Shown: in pieces, positions 1 through 8,196 of the stretch | Position numbering within the stretch: position 1 is the stretch's first letter | Layout of the letters: each line of letters begins with the position of its first letter | DNA from: Saccharophagus degradans 2-40 | GTDB taxonomy: Bacteria; Pseudomonadota; Gammaproteobacteria; Pseudomonadales; Cellvibrionaceae | NCBI RefSeq assembly: GCF_000013665.1 | Contig: NC_007912.1 | Span: forward strand, 1,536,501 to 1,600,500 | Length of the DNA stretch: 64,000 bases | Direction: 5' to 3' | Translations under genes and position numbers: made by a program | The notes under the pieces: generated by a model | The model's input: only the letters and a program-made list of their open reading frames with translations | Database searches by the model: none | Told to the model about the DNA's origin: nothing

Positions 1-1
1 G

Positions 2-124
2 AGTCAGGTAATCAAAGTGTTCTGCCCATTAACTATTACTATGGAAAAACTTAACGCAGGCTTGGATATTGTGGAGTCGGCTTTTGCCGAAGTGCTTGGC
101 GACAAATTGCGTAATGTATCGTAA
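2..124 (+). CDS. ectB: Diaminobutyrate--2-oxoglutarate transaminase, C-terminal end (partial)
   Basis: Only the last 40 codons are in the window; the frame is open from the left edge to TAA at 122-124. The peptide ends in a short tail (KLNAGLDIVESAFAEVL) typical of the EctB C-terminus. EctB makes L-2,4-diaminobutyrate from aspartate semialdehyde, the first committed step of ectoine synthesis in the cytoplasm. The identification rests mostly on position, 53 bp before ectC in the standard ectABC order, plus the fit of the tail. ectA should lie just outside the window. Confidence 0.8.
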   Translation, partial: SQVIKVFCPLTITMEKLNAGLDIVESAFAEVLGDKLRNVS

Positions 125-177
125 TTGATATTGTCATTCATTTTTTCATATTCATCGAACAAAGTTAGGGTATTAGT

Positions 178-576
178 ATGATAGTTAGAACACTGGCCGA
201 AGCGGAAGCTTCAGATAGACGCGTAACGAGTGAAAACTGGGAAAGCGTTAGGCTGTTATTGAAAGACGACAATATGGGTTTTTCGTTTCATATCACCACC
301 ATTTTTGAAGGTGCGGATTTCGAAATGCATTATAAAAATCATTTGGAGTCTGTGTTTTGTATGTCTGGTGAGGGTGAAGTCGAAACGCTTGCCGACGGCA
401 AGGTTTACCCAATAAAACCTGGCACCATTTATATTTTAGATAAGCACGACAAGCACGTTTTGCGGGCAACCAAAGAAATGAAAATGGCGTGTGTATTTAA
501 CCCTCCTGTTACTGGTAAGGAAGTGCACGATGAAAGTGGCGCTTATCCATTAGAAGCAGAAGCTATTGTTGACTAG
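178..576 (+). CDS. ectC: L-ectoine synthase
   Basis: The 132-residue protein has the normal EctC length. EctC closes the ring of N-gamma-acetyl-diaminobutyrate to give ectoine, the compatible solute, in the cytoplasm. The cupin core is visible: the strand [20 protein letters not shown] (about residues 48-67) and [13 protein letters not shown] (about 81-93) carry the histidine and acidic residues of the metal and substrate pocket. It lies between ectB and the ectoine-type aspartate kinase, so the operon is ectABC-ask. ATG start after a TTAGGG-like stretch. Identification is secure. Confidence 0.97.
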   Translation: MIVRTLAEAEASDRRVTSENWESVRLLLKDDNMGFSFHITTIFEGADFEMHYKNHLESVFCMSGEGEVETLADGKVYPIKPGTIYILDKHDKHVLRATKEMKMACVFNPPVTGKEVHDESGAYPLEAEAIVD

Positions 577-621
577 TTCTCTCTTTAGTTGAAAGCATAA
601 ATTTTAAATAAATAGGAGAAA

Positions 622-2058
622 ATGATGTTAACAGTAGAAAAAATTGGCGGCACGTCGATGAGTGATTATCTCACGGTGAGAGATAACGTAGTGCTAGGCC
701 CAAATGGTGAAAACCCAACTACAGGGCGTATTTTGGTTGTGTCTGCATACGGCGGCATGACTGATCAGTTGCTAGAGCATAAAAAATCCGGCAAAGCGGG
801 CGTTTTCGCCTACTTTAGCTCAGATGAAGATGCTGGTTCATGGCGCGAGGCTTTGAACAATGTGCGTCAGAATATGTTTCAAAAAAACGCAGAGTTATTT
901 AACAGTGCCGATGCAATCTCGAAAGCCAACGTATTTATTGGTGAGCGATTAGATACCGCTGAGCGATGCCTAGAAGATTTGCAGCGCTTGTGTGGCCATG
1001 GTCACTTTTCTCTAGAAGCGCACCTTTCTACAGTACGTGAAATGCTTGCCAGTTTGGGCGAAGCGCACAGTGCTAGAAATATGGCCGAGTTGTTAAAAGA
1101 AGAGGGCGTTAACGCGCGTTTCGTCGACTTAACGGGTTGGAATGCAGATAAAAGTTTAGGTATGGATGAGCACATCTTAGAGCAATTTAAAGATGTGGAT
1201 TTAGGTAATGAGCTACCCGTTGTAACGGGCTACGCCCACTGCGAAAGCGGCATTATGTCTACTTTCGATCGCGGCTACAGCGAAATGACCTTTAGCCGAA
1301 TTGCGGTGTTGGTTCAGGCAGATGAAGCGCTTATTCATAAAGAATATCATTTGAGTAGCGCCGACCCTAAAGTTGTTGGTGTAGATGCCGCAGTACCCAT
1401 TGGTAGAACTAATTACGATGTTGCCGATCAGCTTGCTAACTTGGGGATGGAAGCTATTCACCCTAAAGCAGCGAAAGGTTTGCGCCAGTCCAATATTCCA
1501 TTGCGAGTAAAAAACACATTTGAACCCGATCATAACGGTACCCTAATTACTACCGATTATGTAAGCGAAAAGCCCTGTGTGGAAATTATCGCCGGCAAGC
1601 AGGCTGTGTATGCAGTGGAATGCTTTAATCAAGATATGGTAGGTGATTTGCTTAATTTTGAGCAAAAAATCATGCAGATTTGTCAGCGTTTTCGTTGTAC
1701 CCATGTAACCAAAGATGTAAATGCGAATACGGTTACCCACTATTTATCGTCGAACATGAAGAAAATAAAGCGCGTACAGCGCGAGCTTGAAGAAATGTTC
1801 CCCGAATCTGAAATCAATGTTAAAAAAGTAAGCATCGTTTCAGCTATTGGTAGCGATATGCAAGTGCCTGGTATTTTAGCTAAAACGGTTGGTGCCTTAG
1901 CGGATGCAGGTATTAGTGTGTTGGCGGTGCATCAGTCTATGCGCCAAGTGGATATGCAATTTATTGTTGAAGAAGCAGCCTACGAGGCCGCGGTTAGAGC
2001 ACTGCATAAGTGTTTAGTAGAAGTGCATGATCACGGAATCGCTATATGTGCAGCATAA
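622..2058 (+). CDS. ask: Aspartate kinase, ectoine-operon type (Ask_Ect)
   Basis: The 478-residue aspartokinase makes aspartyl phosphate, the precursor of aspartate semialdehyde used by EctB. The kinase signature VEKIGGTSM is at residues 5-13, and two ACT-like segments fill the C-terminal quarter (around KVSIVSAIGSDMQVPG and the following strand). Position directly after ectC, 45 bp downstream and following a TAGGAG ribosome site, marks it as the specialised Ask_Ect. In the known family this isoenzyme supplies aspartate semialdehyde to ectoine under osmotic stress and escapes normal lysine/threonine control; that regulation is inferred here. Its end overlaps the next gene by 13 bp. Confidence 0.93.
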   Translation: MMLTVEKIGGTSMSDYLTVRDNVVLGPNGENPTTGRILVVSAYGGMTDQLLEHKKSGKAGVFAYFSSDEDAGSWREALNNVRQNMFQKNAELFNSADAISKANVFIGERLDTAERCLEDLQRLCGHGHFSLEAHLSTVREMLASLGEAHSARNMAELLKEEGVNARFVDLTGWNADKSLGMDEHILEQFKDVDLGNELPVVTGYAHCESGIMSTFDRGYSEMTFSRIAVLVQADEALIHKEYHLSSADPKVVGVDAAVPIGRTNYDVADQLANLGMEAIHPKAAKGLRQSNIPLRVKNTFEPDHNGTLITTDYVSEKPCVEIIAGKQAVYAVECFNQDMVGDLLNFEQKIMQICQRFRCTHVTKDVNANTVTHYLSSNMKKIKRVQRELEEMFPESEINVKKVSIVSAIGSDMQVPGILAKTVGALADAGISVLAVHQSMRQVDMQFIVEEAAYEAAVRALHKCLVEVHDHGIAICAA

Positions 2059-2963
2059 AAAAAACGTTGTTTGGTTTATCCCAATGCTTACTATTTGTGG
2101 CGTTGGGGTGTTTAGCTTTTTCGCATAATGCACTTGCGCAAGCGGATGCGACAGAGCAGGCCAGCAAAGATGCTCAGGCAAAAGGTGTAGTAGAGGCTCT
2201 AGATGAGCCACTCTACAACCCTTTTGTTGAGCGCTATGTGTTAGATGAAATAAAACAATTGCGCGTGGAGATGGCTGCCCAGCGAATTGAATTCACCAAA
2301 GAGTTAGTTGGCCGGGAGATGTCTGCAGTAGATAAAGCGCTGGGCTACTCCAATACAACGGTTACTTACTTCTTTTATTTAATCGCAGCCGTGAGCTCCG
2401 TATTGGTGTTAATTGGTTGGACGTCTATACGTGACCTAAAAGAAAAAATGCAAGGTCATGCAGATGAAGAGATCTCAAAGTTAATCACGACTTATGAGCG
2501 CAGGCTGCGGTCCATTGAAGCGCAACTGACCAAAAAGACACAGCATATTGATGAAAACCGACAAGAGATTGAGCGCACGCAAGAGATTCATGCATTGTGG
2601 TTGCGCGCAGGGCAAGAAAGTAACTTGCAAAGCAAAGTAACTCTCTACGATGAAATTTTGCAATTACGTCCAACCGATGCCGAAGCGTTAACTTATAAGG
2701 CCGATGCAGTGCTCGATATGGGTGAACCGCAATGGGCGATTAATTTGTGTAGGCAGGCGCTTGGCGAAGAGCCTAAATATGCTCACGCCCTGTATCAACT
2801 GGCGTGTGCGAATGTGATGTTAGAAAACTTTGACGAAGCGATTAAATATTTGCGCGAAGCGCTTGAGCAAGCAGATAGTTATCGCGAAGAAATGGCTAGC
2901 GACCCAATGCTCGAGCCACTCAAAGACCTGCCTGAATACCGTGCCTTGGTTGAACACCATTAA
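2046..2963 (+). CDS. Membrane-anchored TPR protein of unknown function
   Basis: 305 residues. A cleavable signal peptide is likely (residues 1-31, ending NALA). A second hydrophobic segment at about 105-127 is followed by a charged coiled coil (about 130-195) and two to three TPR-like helical pairs (about 200-300, for example DAEALTYKADAVLDMGEP and YAHALYQLACANVMLENFDEA). The predicted layout is a short periplasmic domain, one membrane span and a cytoplasmic TPR domain. It overlaps the ask gene by 13 bp, so translation is probably coupled to the ectoine operon. I do not recognise a named family; a scaffold for an envelope complex is a guess. Confidence 0.8.
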   Translation: MCSIKKTLFGLSQCLLFVALGCLAFSHNALAQADATEQASKDAQAKGVVEALDEPLYNPFVERYVLDEIKQLRVEMAAQRIEFTKELVGREMSAVDKALGYSNTTVTYFFYLIAAVSSVLVLIGWTSIRDLKEKMQGHADEEISKLITTYERRLRSIEAQLTKKTQHIDENRQEIERTQEIHALWLRAGQESNLQSKVTLYDEILQLRPTDAEALTYKADAVLDMGEPQWAINLCRQALGEEPKYAHALYQLACANVMLENFDEAIKYLREALEQADSYREEMASDPMLEPLKDLPEYRALVEHH

Positions 2964-2998
2964 TAACGAATACCCCGCATAATAATTGAGTTCTTTCC

Positions 2999-4429
2999 AT
3001 GCTATTAGCTAGCTTCATTGCATTTCTTTTAATGTTTGCCTGTATAGGGCTAGCTTCTGCGCGTGTGAGTAAAGGTTCGGTAGGGGATTATTATTTGGCG
3101 AGCCGCTCCGTTAAGGCATGGCTAGTGGGTTTGTCTGCCGTGGCAACCAATAACAGCGGTTATATGTTTATTGGCGTTATCGGCTACACCTATGTCGAGG
3201 GGCTGGCTTCGGTATGGTTGATGACTGGCTGGTTAGTGGGTGATTTTGTTGGCTCTACGTTTGCGCATAATCGCTTGCGCGGTGCAGCTAAAGCAAATGG
3301 CGATGTGAGTTATATTTCTGTACTAAACAATTGGAATGGTCAGGGCGCACCGTATTTGCAACGGTTAATGGGCCTATTGGCGCTAACATTCTTGTTGGCG
3401 TACGCGAGCGCGCAGCTTGTGGCGGGTAGTAAGGCGCTGTTCGTGCTATTGGATTGGCCAACCTATCTGGGTGCTACTGTTGGTGCGGTAATCATTATGG
3501 GCTACTGCCTTGCAGGTGGAATACGCGCTTCTATTTGGACCGATGCTGCGCAGTCTTTTGTAATGATTCTGGCTATGTCGATCTTGTTAGTCGTTGCTGT
3601 TGCAAGCGTAGGCGGCGTCGGGGATGCAATTGCCAAGATGGATGCGATACCTTACTACCTTTCGGTTATGCCGCAGGATTTGGCTGTGCCAGGGTGGGGC
3701 GGCTTGGGTTTATTTGTGCTGGGTTGGTTTGTTGCAGGCCTGTCGGTAATTGGGCAGCCGCATATTATGGTTCGCTTTATGGCGCTAGAGGATACTCGTC
3801 GCTATAACGTTGCTCGCTGCTGGTATTATTCTTGGTTCACTATTTTTTATTGCATGGCAACTGCGGTAGGTATGCTTGCTCGTATTTTGTTACCCGATGT
3901 CGATGCGTTTGATGCGGAGCTTGCACTGCCAACGCTCGCGTTAAAAATGCTGCCTACGGTTTTGGTCGGCCTGATCTTGGCTGGTATCTTTGCTGCGACA
4001 ATGTCGACAGCCGACTCTTTGGTGCTAAGTTGTTCCAGTACTTTAAGTCACGATATTTTCCCCGCTTCAGACAAGTTCACGCCAAAACAAAAGCTTATTA
4101 TCGCGAAGTTGGCAACGGTGACCATTGCTGTTGCTGCACTCGTGTGGGCATTAACGAATAAGCAGTCTGTATTTGGCTTGGTGCTTATGGCATGGTCTAC
4201 GCTAGGCTCTGCGTTTGCACCCTTATTAATTGTGTTAGCGTTTGGTGCAAAACCGCTTGCATCTACCCGTGCTGCGATGATCGCCAGTGGTGTTGCGGCA
4301 TGCCTGCTATGGCGTTATTTTGGTTTGCAAGGGGCTATATTTGAAGGTGTGGCGGGTATTTCTGCGGCGCTAATTATATTTTTAGTTCATACCTATATTA
4401 TTCGGCGCGCAGCCGCTAAAGCTGCTTGA
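2999..4429 (+). CDS. Sodium/solute symporter of the SSF (PutP-like) family
   Basis: The 476-residue, highly hydrophobic protein has about 13 predicted spans, the usual SSF length and topology. N-terminal landmarks include YYLASRSVKAWLVGLSAVAT and NNSGYMFIGVIGY, typical of the SSF core, and GIFAATMSTADSL near residue 340 matches the conserved sodium-binding helix. It imports an organic solute with Na+ through the inner membrane. The substrate is not readable from sequence: proline, pantothenate and other small carboxylates occur in the family. Being 35 bp downstream of the TPR gene and the ectoine operon, osmolyte uptake is a reasonable inference. The start overlaps no other gene. Confidence 0.88.
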   Translation: MLLASFIAFLLMFACIGLASARVSKGSVGDYYLASRSVKAWLVGLSAVATNNSGYMFIGVIGYTYVEGLASVWLMTGWLVGDFVGSTFAHNRLRGAAKANGDVSYISVLNNWNGQGAPYLQRLMGLLALTFLLAYASAQLVAGSKALFVLLDWPTYLGATVGAVIIMGYCLAGGIRASIWTDAAQSFVMILAMSILLVVAVASVGGVGDAIAKMDAIPYYLSVMPQDLAVPGWGGLGLFVLGWFVAGLSVIGQPHIMVRFMALEDTRRYNVARCWYYSWFTIFYCMATAVGMLARILLPDVDAFDAELALPTLALKMLPTVLVGLILAGIFAATMSTADSLVLSCSSTLSHDIFPASDKFTPKQKLIIAKLATVTIAVAALVWALTNKQSVFGLVLMAWSTLGSAFAPLLIVLAFGAKPLASTRAAMIASGVAACLLWRYFGLQGAIFEGVAGISAALIIFLVHTYIIRRAAAKAA

Positions 4430-4990
4430 TGTGCTTCGCGATTTTTCTATTCCATGCAGTGTTGCAAGCACGCTACTAGGTTATGGCCAATTGGCCACGG
4501 CTTTGAGGCGGCAGGCTTAACTGCTTAGCTGCGCCGCGTTTTCCTTTCTATCTACTCCTCTCTTTGTTCGGAACCATTCATAGCTACTGAATTGGCATTG
4601 CGCCGTGTAGTTTAGGTATATACATTTCATGCGCTCTTTTTTGGGGATAGTTGCGATGTTAAATTTGGCGGTACAGCTTATTCTCGGTGGGTTGGCACAG
4701 CAACGTTCGTGCGCCAAAAAGCGATAGATGAAGGCCACTATTTCGTTCATGAGCTAAGTAGCATTAAGGAACGTGATTTAAGCGCCCCTATTTTAGCTAA
4801 AACAAGGGTATCATTAGCTTCATCGTCTCAATAAAGCGTTGAAATATCCTTATTGCTTGCGGAATGTTGCAAGGGCGCGAGATGCAAGGCTAGGCGCAAG
4901 GTGGCGCAATAATGCGATTGCATGATATTGGGTTATCTTTAATTTTTGGTGTTGCTATGGCAGCAGCTAGTTTTATGTGTAGTGAAATGT
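4430..4990. other. Gene-poor stretch of about 560 bp with a possible decayed frame
   Basis: No convincing gene. On the + strand a stop-free frame runs from 4616 to the TAA at 4832-4834 (72 codons) and reads like protein, but it has no usual start codon and no ribosome site, and I do not recognise it. A short minus-strand frame at 4517-4750 is also unconvincing. The region could hold the remains of a small gene plus the promoter of the NRDE gene. Confidence 0.35.
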
Positions 4991-5782
4991 ATGTGCACAA
5001 TAAGTTGGTTATACGATCATAACGGCTACCACATTTTCTTTAATAGAGATGAGCAGCGTACACGAGAGAAAGCGCAGCAGCCAAAGGTGCATAATGTAGC
5101 GGGGTGCAAAGCAATTTATCCTGTGGATGCTAAAGCGGGTGGAACTTGGATTGCGGCAAACGAATACGGGTTAACATTTGCGCTGTTGAACTATTATCAG
5201 GCACCTATAGATACCGATGCAAAACATTCGCGTGGGTTGATAATTCCTTCGCTGTTACCTGCTAAAAACGTTGCCGAAGCGCACGATATATTAAAGCGTG
5301 TTAATTTGAAGGGGTTTGGTCCGTTTAGCTTGTTATGTTTTTCACCGCAGGCTGCGGGCGGTGAAAAGTTTTCCGATGCGAATCGGCGTGTGCCTCTATT
5401 GCGTTGGAATGGCATTAAGCTAGAAAAGGTCATGCAGGCTAGCCCGCTTATTTCGTCTGCGGTTGATTACGAGAACGTCAACGCTGTGCGCAGTGAGTTG
5501 TATAGAAATATTTTTCGTGAAAAAACGGCATTACAGCCGATGGATTTCTATCGCTACCATGCCACCCACACACCTGCGAGGGGTCACTTATCTGTTTGTA
5601 TGCATCGAGAAGATGCGCGCACAGTCAGTTTTTCTCATGTGGCGGTAGGGCATCACGTAGTTGCTTTTACTTATCTAGATAGCGCGCCGTGTTGCAGCGT
5701 CAGTGATGGTGTAGAACAGGGTAGAAACCTAAATACAGCCACGCTTATACGCAAAGCTGTAACCGAGACCAGCTTTGCGTAG
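4991..5782 (+). CDS. NRDE (TANGO2-like) family protein
   Basis: 263 residues from the ATG chosen here. An upstream in-frame codon at 4946 would add 15 residues, but the family starts MC[TI], with Cys2 as the probable N-terminal nucleophile, so MCTISW is preferred. The defining NRDE motif is at residues 18-21 (FFNRDEQR), followed by GGTWIAANEYGLTFALLNY, another family block. Bacterial members are uncharacterised; eukaryotic TANGO2 is linked to Golgi organisation, lipid and heme handling. There is no signal peptide, so it is cytoplasmic. It converges with the following gene, 14 bp away. Confidence 0.85.
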   Translation: MCTISWLYDHNGYHIFFNRDEQRTREKAQQPKVHNVAGCKAIYPVDAKAGGTWIAANEYGLTFALLNYYQAPIDTDAKHSRGLIIPSLLPAKNVAEAHDILKRVNLKGFGPFSLLCFSPQAAGGEKFSDANRRVPLLRWNGIKLEKVMQASPLISSAVDYENVNAVRSELYRNIFREKTALQPMDFYRYHATHTPARGHLSVCMHREDARTVSFSHVAVGHHVVAFTYLDSAPCCSVSDGVEQGRNLNTATLIRKAVTETSFA

Positions 5783-5796
5783 TGCTTTGAGCGCGG

Positions 5797-6633
5797 TTAG
5801 CTAGACGCTATAGCGCCCTTTGCTAGGCCCTCATAGGCTTTTACGGTAAAGCTGTCGGCAGGGTTTTGTTGCTTGAGCGTATTGGCAATATGTTGGGCAA
5901 TAAACTCTACGGTTGTATCTGTATCTATCATATACACGCATGCGCTAGGCAGCTTTAATGAAAACTCGCCCTGCTGCGCCGTATACACAAATGCCGTGTG
6001 TTCACCCTGCGTGCTGACTACATCTTCTTCTGTACCAATATAAATGTCCGCCCATAAATCTGCCCAAGCGCTCATATCTGGTAGTGATAGCTCGCCATTG
6101 CGCCAAATTTCTATTTTGGATCGGTGGCCGTGTGCAATGCGTTGGCAGTTGCCGCCGTGCTTTTTCAAGCCGTGGCTGTAGTGATAAAACGGTGTGGTAA
6201 TAACTTCTGGGGTAAAGGTTAGGCTTAGCTTGTTTACGCTTTGGGGGAACAGGGGTTGAAGTTGCGTAATGGCCCACTGGGCGACAGATTCGGGGGTAAT
6301 GGATTCTGCCGTAACGCGTGCAATGGCTTGCTCTGGGCAGTCAGTGCTGAGGGTCCCTTTGCTGCTAATTGGCCAGCTTAAACTTGCTCTGTCTGCTGGC
6401 GGGTTAATAGTAAGGGTACTCGCTTGAGTGGGTACAAGTAGGCGGTGATCAATTTCGTTATCCAGCCATTTCCTAAGCATTTTTTTTACAATGCCAAAAT
6501 CGCACACCATACCTTGCTCGTCGAGGGCGCCGTCGAGCACCACACTAGCAAGCCAAGTTTCGCCTACAACGCCTCGAGTGGGGTGCAGGTAGCTAAAATC
6601 TAAGTTGGTCAGGTTATCTACGAATAATTGCAT
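5797..6633 (-). CDS. Fused double 6-pyruvoyl/6-carboxytetrahydropterin-synthase-like protein
   Basis: 278 residues, about twice a QueD/PTPS subunit. Each half resembles the T-fold of that family, but the key residues are divided. The N-terminal half keeps the VCDFGIVKKML...LDNEIDHRLL block (about 43-67), with the catalytic Asp-His pair, and has GET where the zinc-binding HGH should be. The C-terminal half has SHGLKKHGGNCQRIAHGH (about 173-190), giving zinc histidines and the catalytic Cys, and KAYEG near the end for the pterin-binding Glu. A tetrahydropterin or deazapurine-related reaction is expected; the substrate is unknown. No queuosine genes lie nearby. Confidence 0.75.
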   Translation of the reverse strand: MQLFVDNLTNLDFSYLHPTRGVVGETWLASVVLDGALDEQGMVCDFGIVKKMLRKWLDNEIDHRLLVPTQASTLTINPPADRASLSWPISSKGTLSTDCPEQAIARVTAESITPESVAQWAITQLQPLFPQSVNKLSLTFTPEVITTPFYHYSHGLKKHGGNCQRIAHGHRSKIEIWRNGELSLPDMSAWADLWADIYIGTEEDVVSTQGEHTAFVYTAQQGEFSLKLPSACVYMIDTDTTVEFIAQHIANTLKQQNPADSFTVKAYEGLAKGAIASS

Positions 6634-6777
6634 TGGTGTATAGGTGTTCGTTGTTGGGTAAATTGGCGATAAGCGCCTGAAACCGCAAAGCGGGATGTGT
6701 AGAATATTCGCTTTGAATGGCAGTAGCCTAAAAGCGACATCATTTTAACGGATATCAACGCGCAAAACAGGTGAATT

Positions 6778-7095
6778 ATGTTCAAGCTAGTTTTTTTTGT
6801 CCCAGAGAGCCATGTAGAGGCAGTAAAAGCTGCAGTATTTGAGGCGGGAGCTGGCAAGCTGGGCGATTACGATAGCTGTGCGTGGCAAGTGTTGGGGCAA
6901 GGCCAGTTTCGCCCGTTAAGCGGCAGCAACCCATTTATTGGTGAGCAAGGGCAAATTGAGCGAGTACCAGAATACCGGGTAGAGATGGTGTGTGAAGAAG
7001 CTGCGCTAGAGGGAGCGCTTGGTGCACTATTGCGAGCCCACCCCTACGAGGAGCCCGCTTACGATGTAATCCAGCTTGTGCAGCTTAAACGCTAA
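6778..7095 (+). CDS. YqfO/NIF3-insert-like small protein
   Basis: 105 residues matching the stand-alone YqfO-type domain, a PII/CutA-like ferredoxin fold that in other proteins is inserted into NIF3 (YbgI-type) proteins. The N-terminus KLVFFVPESHVEAVKAAVFE, the central GDYDSCAWQV and the C-terminal RAHPYEEPAYDV are characteristic of the family. The function is not established; metal or nucleotide binding has been suggested for relatives. Divergent from the PTPS-like gene (about 145 bp apart), and its last 11 bp overlap the 3' end of the opposite-strand DUF3135 gene. Confidence 0.82.
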   Translation: MFKLVFFVPESHVEAVKAAVFEAGAGKLGDYDSCAWQVLGQGQFRPLSGSNPFIGEQGQIERVPEYRVEMVCEEAALEGALGALLRAHPYEEPAYDVIQLVQLKR

Positions 7096-7402
7096 TAGGA
7101 AACGGTACGACCTCTGCCTGTGTTGGATGAGGTTCTGCTTTTTCGCCCAGCAACGCTTGATTAAGCTTATCCATGGATTCATACATCATGCGCGAGATAG
7201 CGACGCAGGTACCCATGGGCGAAGAGTGTTTTTGGCGCTCGCAGTCGATTTGAAATTGCAGCCCGCGCAAGCGGCGTTGGAACTCCTCTGGTGCTTTAGA
7301 TATGAGTGAGTCCACTTGCGACTTGCGCCAGTTTTCTAAGTGCTCAGGGTTGTCTTGAGCGAGTTTGAGTAAGTCGTCAAACTCCAGCCAATTGTCAAAC
7401 AT
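7085..7402 (-). CDS. DUF3135-type small protein
   Basis: 105 residues from the ATG at 7402, which has a GGGGGA ribosome site about 8 bases upstream (reading leftwards); the longer frame to 7522 lacks one, so I shortened it. The protein is mostly helical, with WLEFDDLLKLAQDNPEHLENWR at the start and a FQRRLRGLQFQIDCERQKH segment in the middle, like gammaproteobacterial DUF3135 proteins. Function unknown. No signal peptide or membrane segment. Converges with and slightly overlaps the YqfO-like gene. Confidence 0.75.
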   Translation of the reverse strand: MFDNWLEFDDLLKLAQDNPEHLENWRKSQVDSLISKAPEEFQRRLRGLQFQIDCERQKHSSPMGTCVAISRMMYESMDKLNQALLGEKAEPHPTQAEVVPFPISV

Positions 7403-7653
7403 AGTTAAGTCCCCCGACTTATGTGGGCTATGGCGGGCCCTAAAATGAATAAGTGTTCGCTGGCCAAAGATGTATTTTTGTTTACTGCTTGGGCAAACTT
7501 TTATGTGTGGCAGCCAAATCAACGCTTGGTTAAAAAAGATACTATCAAACTTCGATAAGGTATGTGTATAGGCGAACCTAGATCAATTGGTTATAAGTGC
7601 GGTTCTCGAGGCGTGGCGCCTAATATTGTTTTTGAATTTGTGAAGTGGGTTAC

Positions 7654-8193
7654 ATGATGGGAAGTGAATTGATCAATCAGGCGGCGGTCATGGTGCTGTT
7701 GTCAGAGGGGCCCGGGGGTGAGAGGGTATTGCTTACCCGTCGTGCCGAACACCTCAATCAGCATGCGGGCGAAATAGCGTTGCCTGGCGGCAAATGGGAG
7801 CCGGCCGACCCAGATTTACTTACCACTGCCTTGCGTGAAACCCATGAAGAGGTGGGGATTCCGCCTTGGAAGGTGGAGGTGCTGGGAACTTTACCCGCGG
7901 CTTATACGCGCAGGGGAGTGAAGGTGACGCCGTATATTGGCCGGGTAGCTCACGACGTAGAATTGGTCGCCAACCTCGAAGAGTTGGATGAGATGTTTTG
8001 GATTCCCATCGAGTTCTTAAAGCAAGATAAGCGCAAGCGCACCGATCGATATCAGCATTTAGGCCAAGTGTTTTGGGCGCCAGCTTATGTGTACGAACAG
8101 CATTTGGTGTGGGGGTTTACGGCAAGGGTTTTGGTGGAGTTGCTGCGAGTGCATTATGGTGTGGTGCTGCAGGCACCGGAAGGTGCCTGTTAA
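7654..8193 (+). CDS. Nudix hydrolase, CoA-diphosphatase (NudL) type
   Basis: 179 residues from the first of two adjacent ATGs (7654, 7657); a GTG at 7645 is a less likely alternative. The Nudix region is LPGGKWEPADPDLLTTALRE...EEVGI, residues about 45-72, and preceding HAGEIALPGGK matches the extra motif of the CoA-pyrophosphatase branch. Relatives cleave coenzyme A or acyl-CoA to phosphopantetheine and 3',5'-ADP in the cytoplasm. It converges with the CorC-type gene, leaving only 3 bp between stop codons, so no separate terminator fits there. Confidence 0.87.
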   Translation: MMGSELINQAAVMVLLSEGPGGERVLLTRRAEHLNQHAGEIALPGGKWEPADPDLLTTALRETHEEVGIPPWKVEVLGTLPAAYTRRGVKVTPYIGRVAHDVELVANLEELDEMFWIPIEFLKQDKRKRTDRYQHLGQVFWAPAYVYEQHLVWGFTARVLVELLRVHYGVVLQAPEGAC

Positions 8194-8196
8194 CCG

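Noticed and set aside
1213-1533. 106-codon minus frame inside ask
   Set aside because: Antisense to a conserved kinase gene; no family features.
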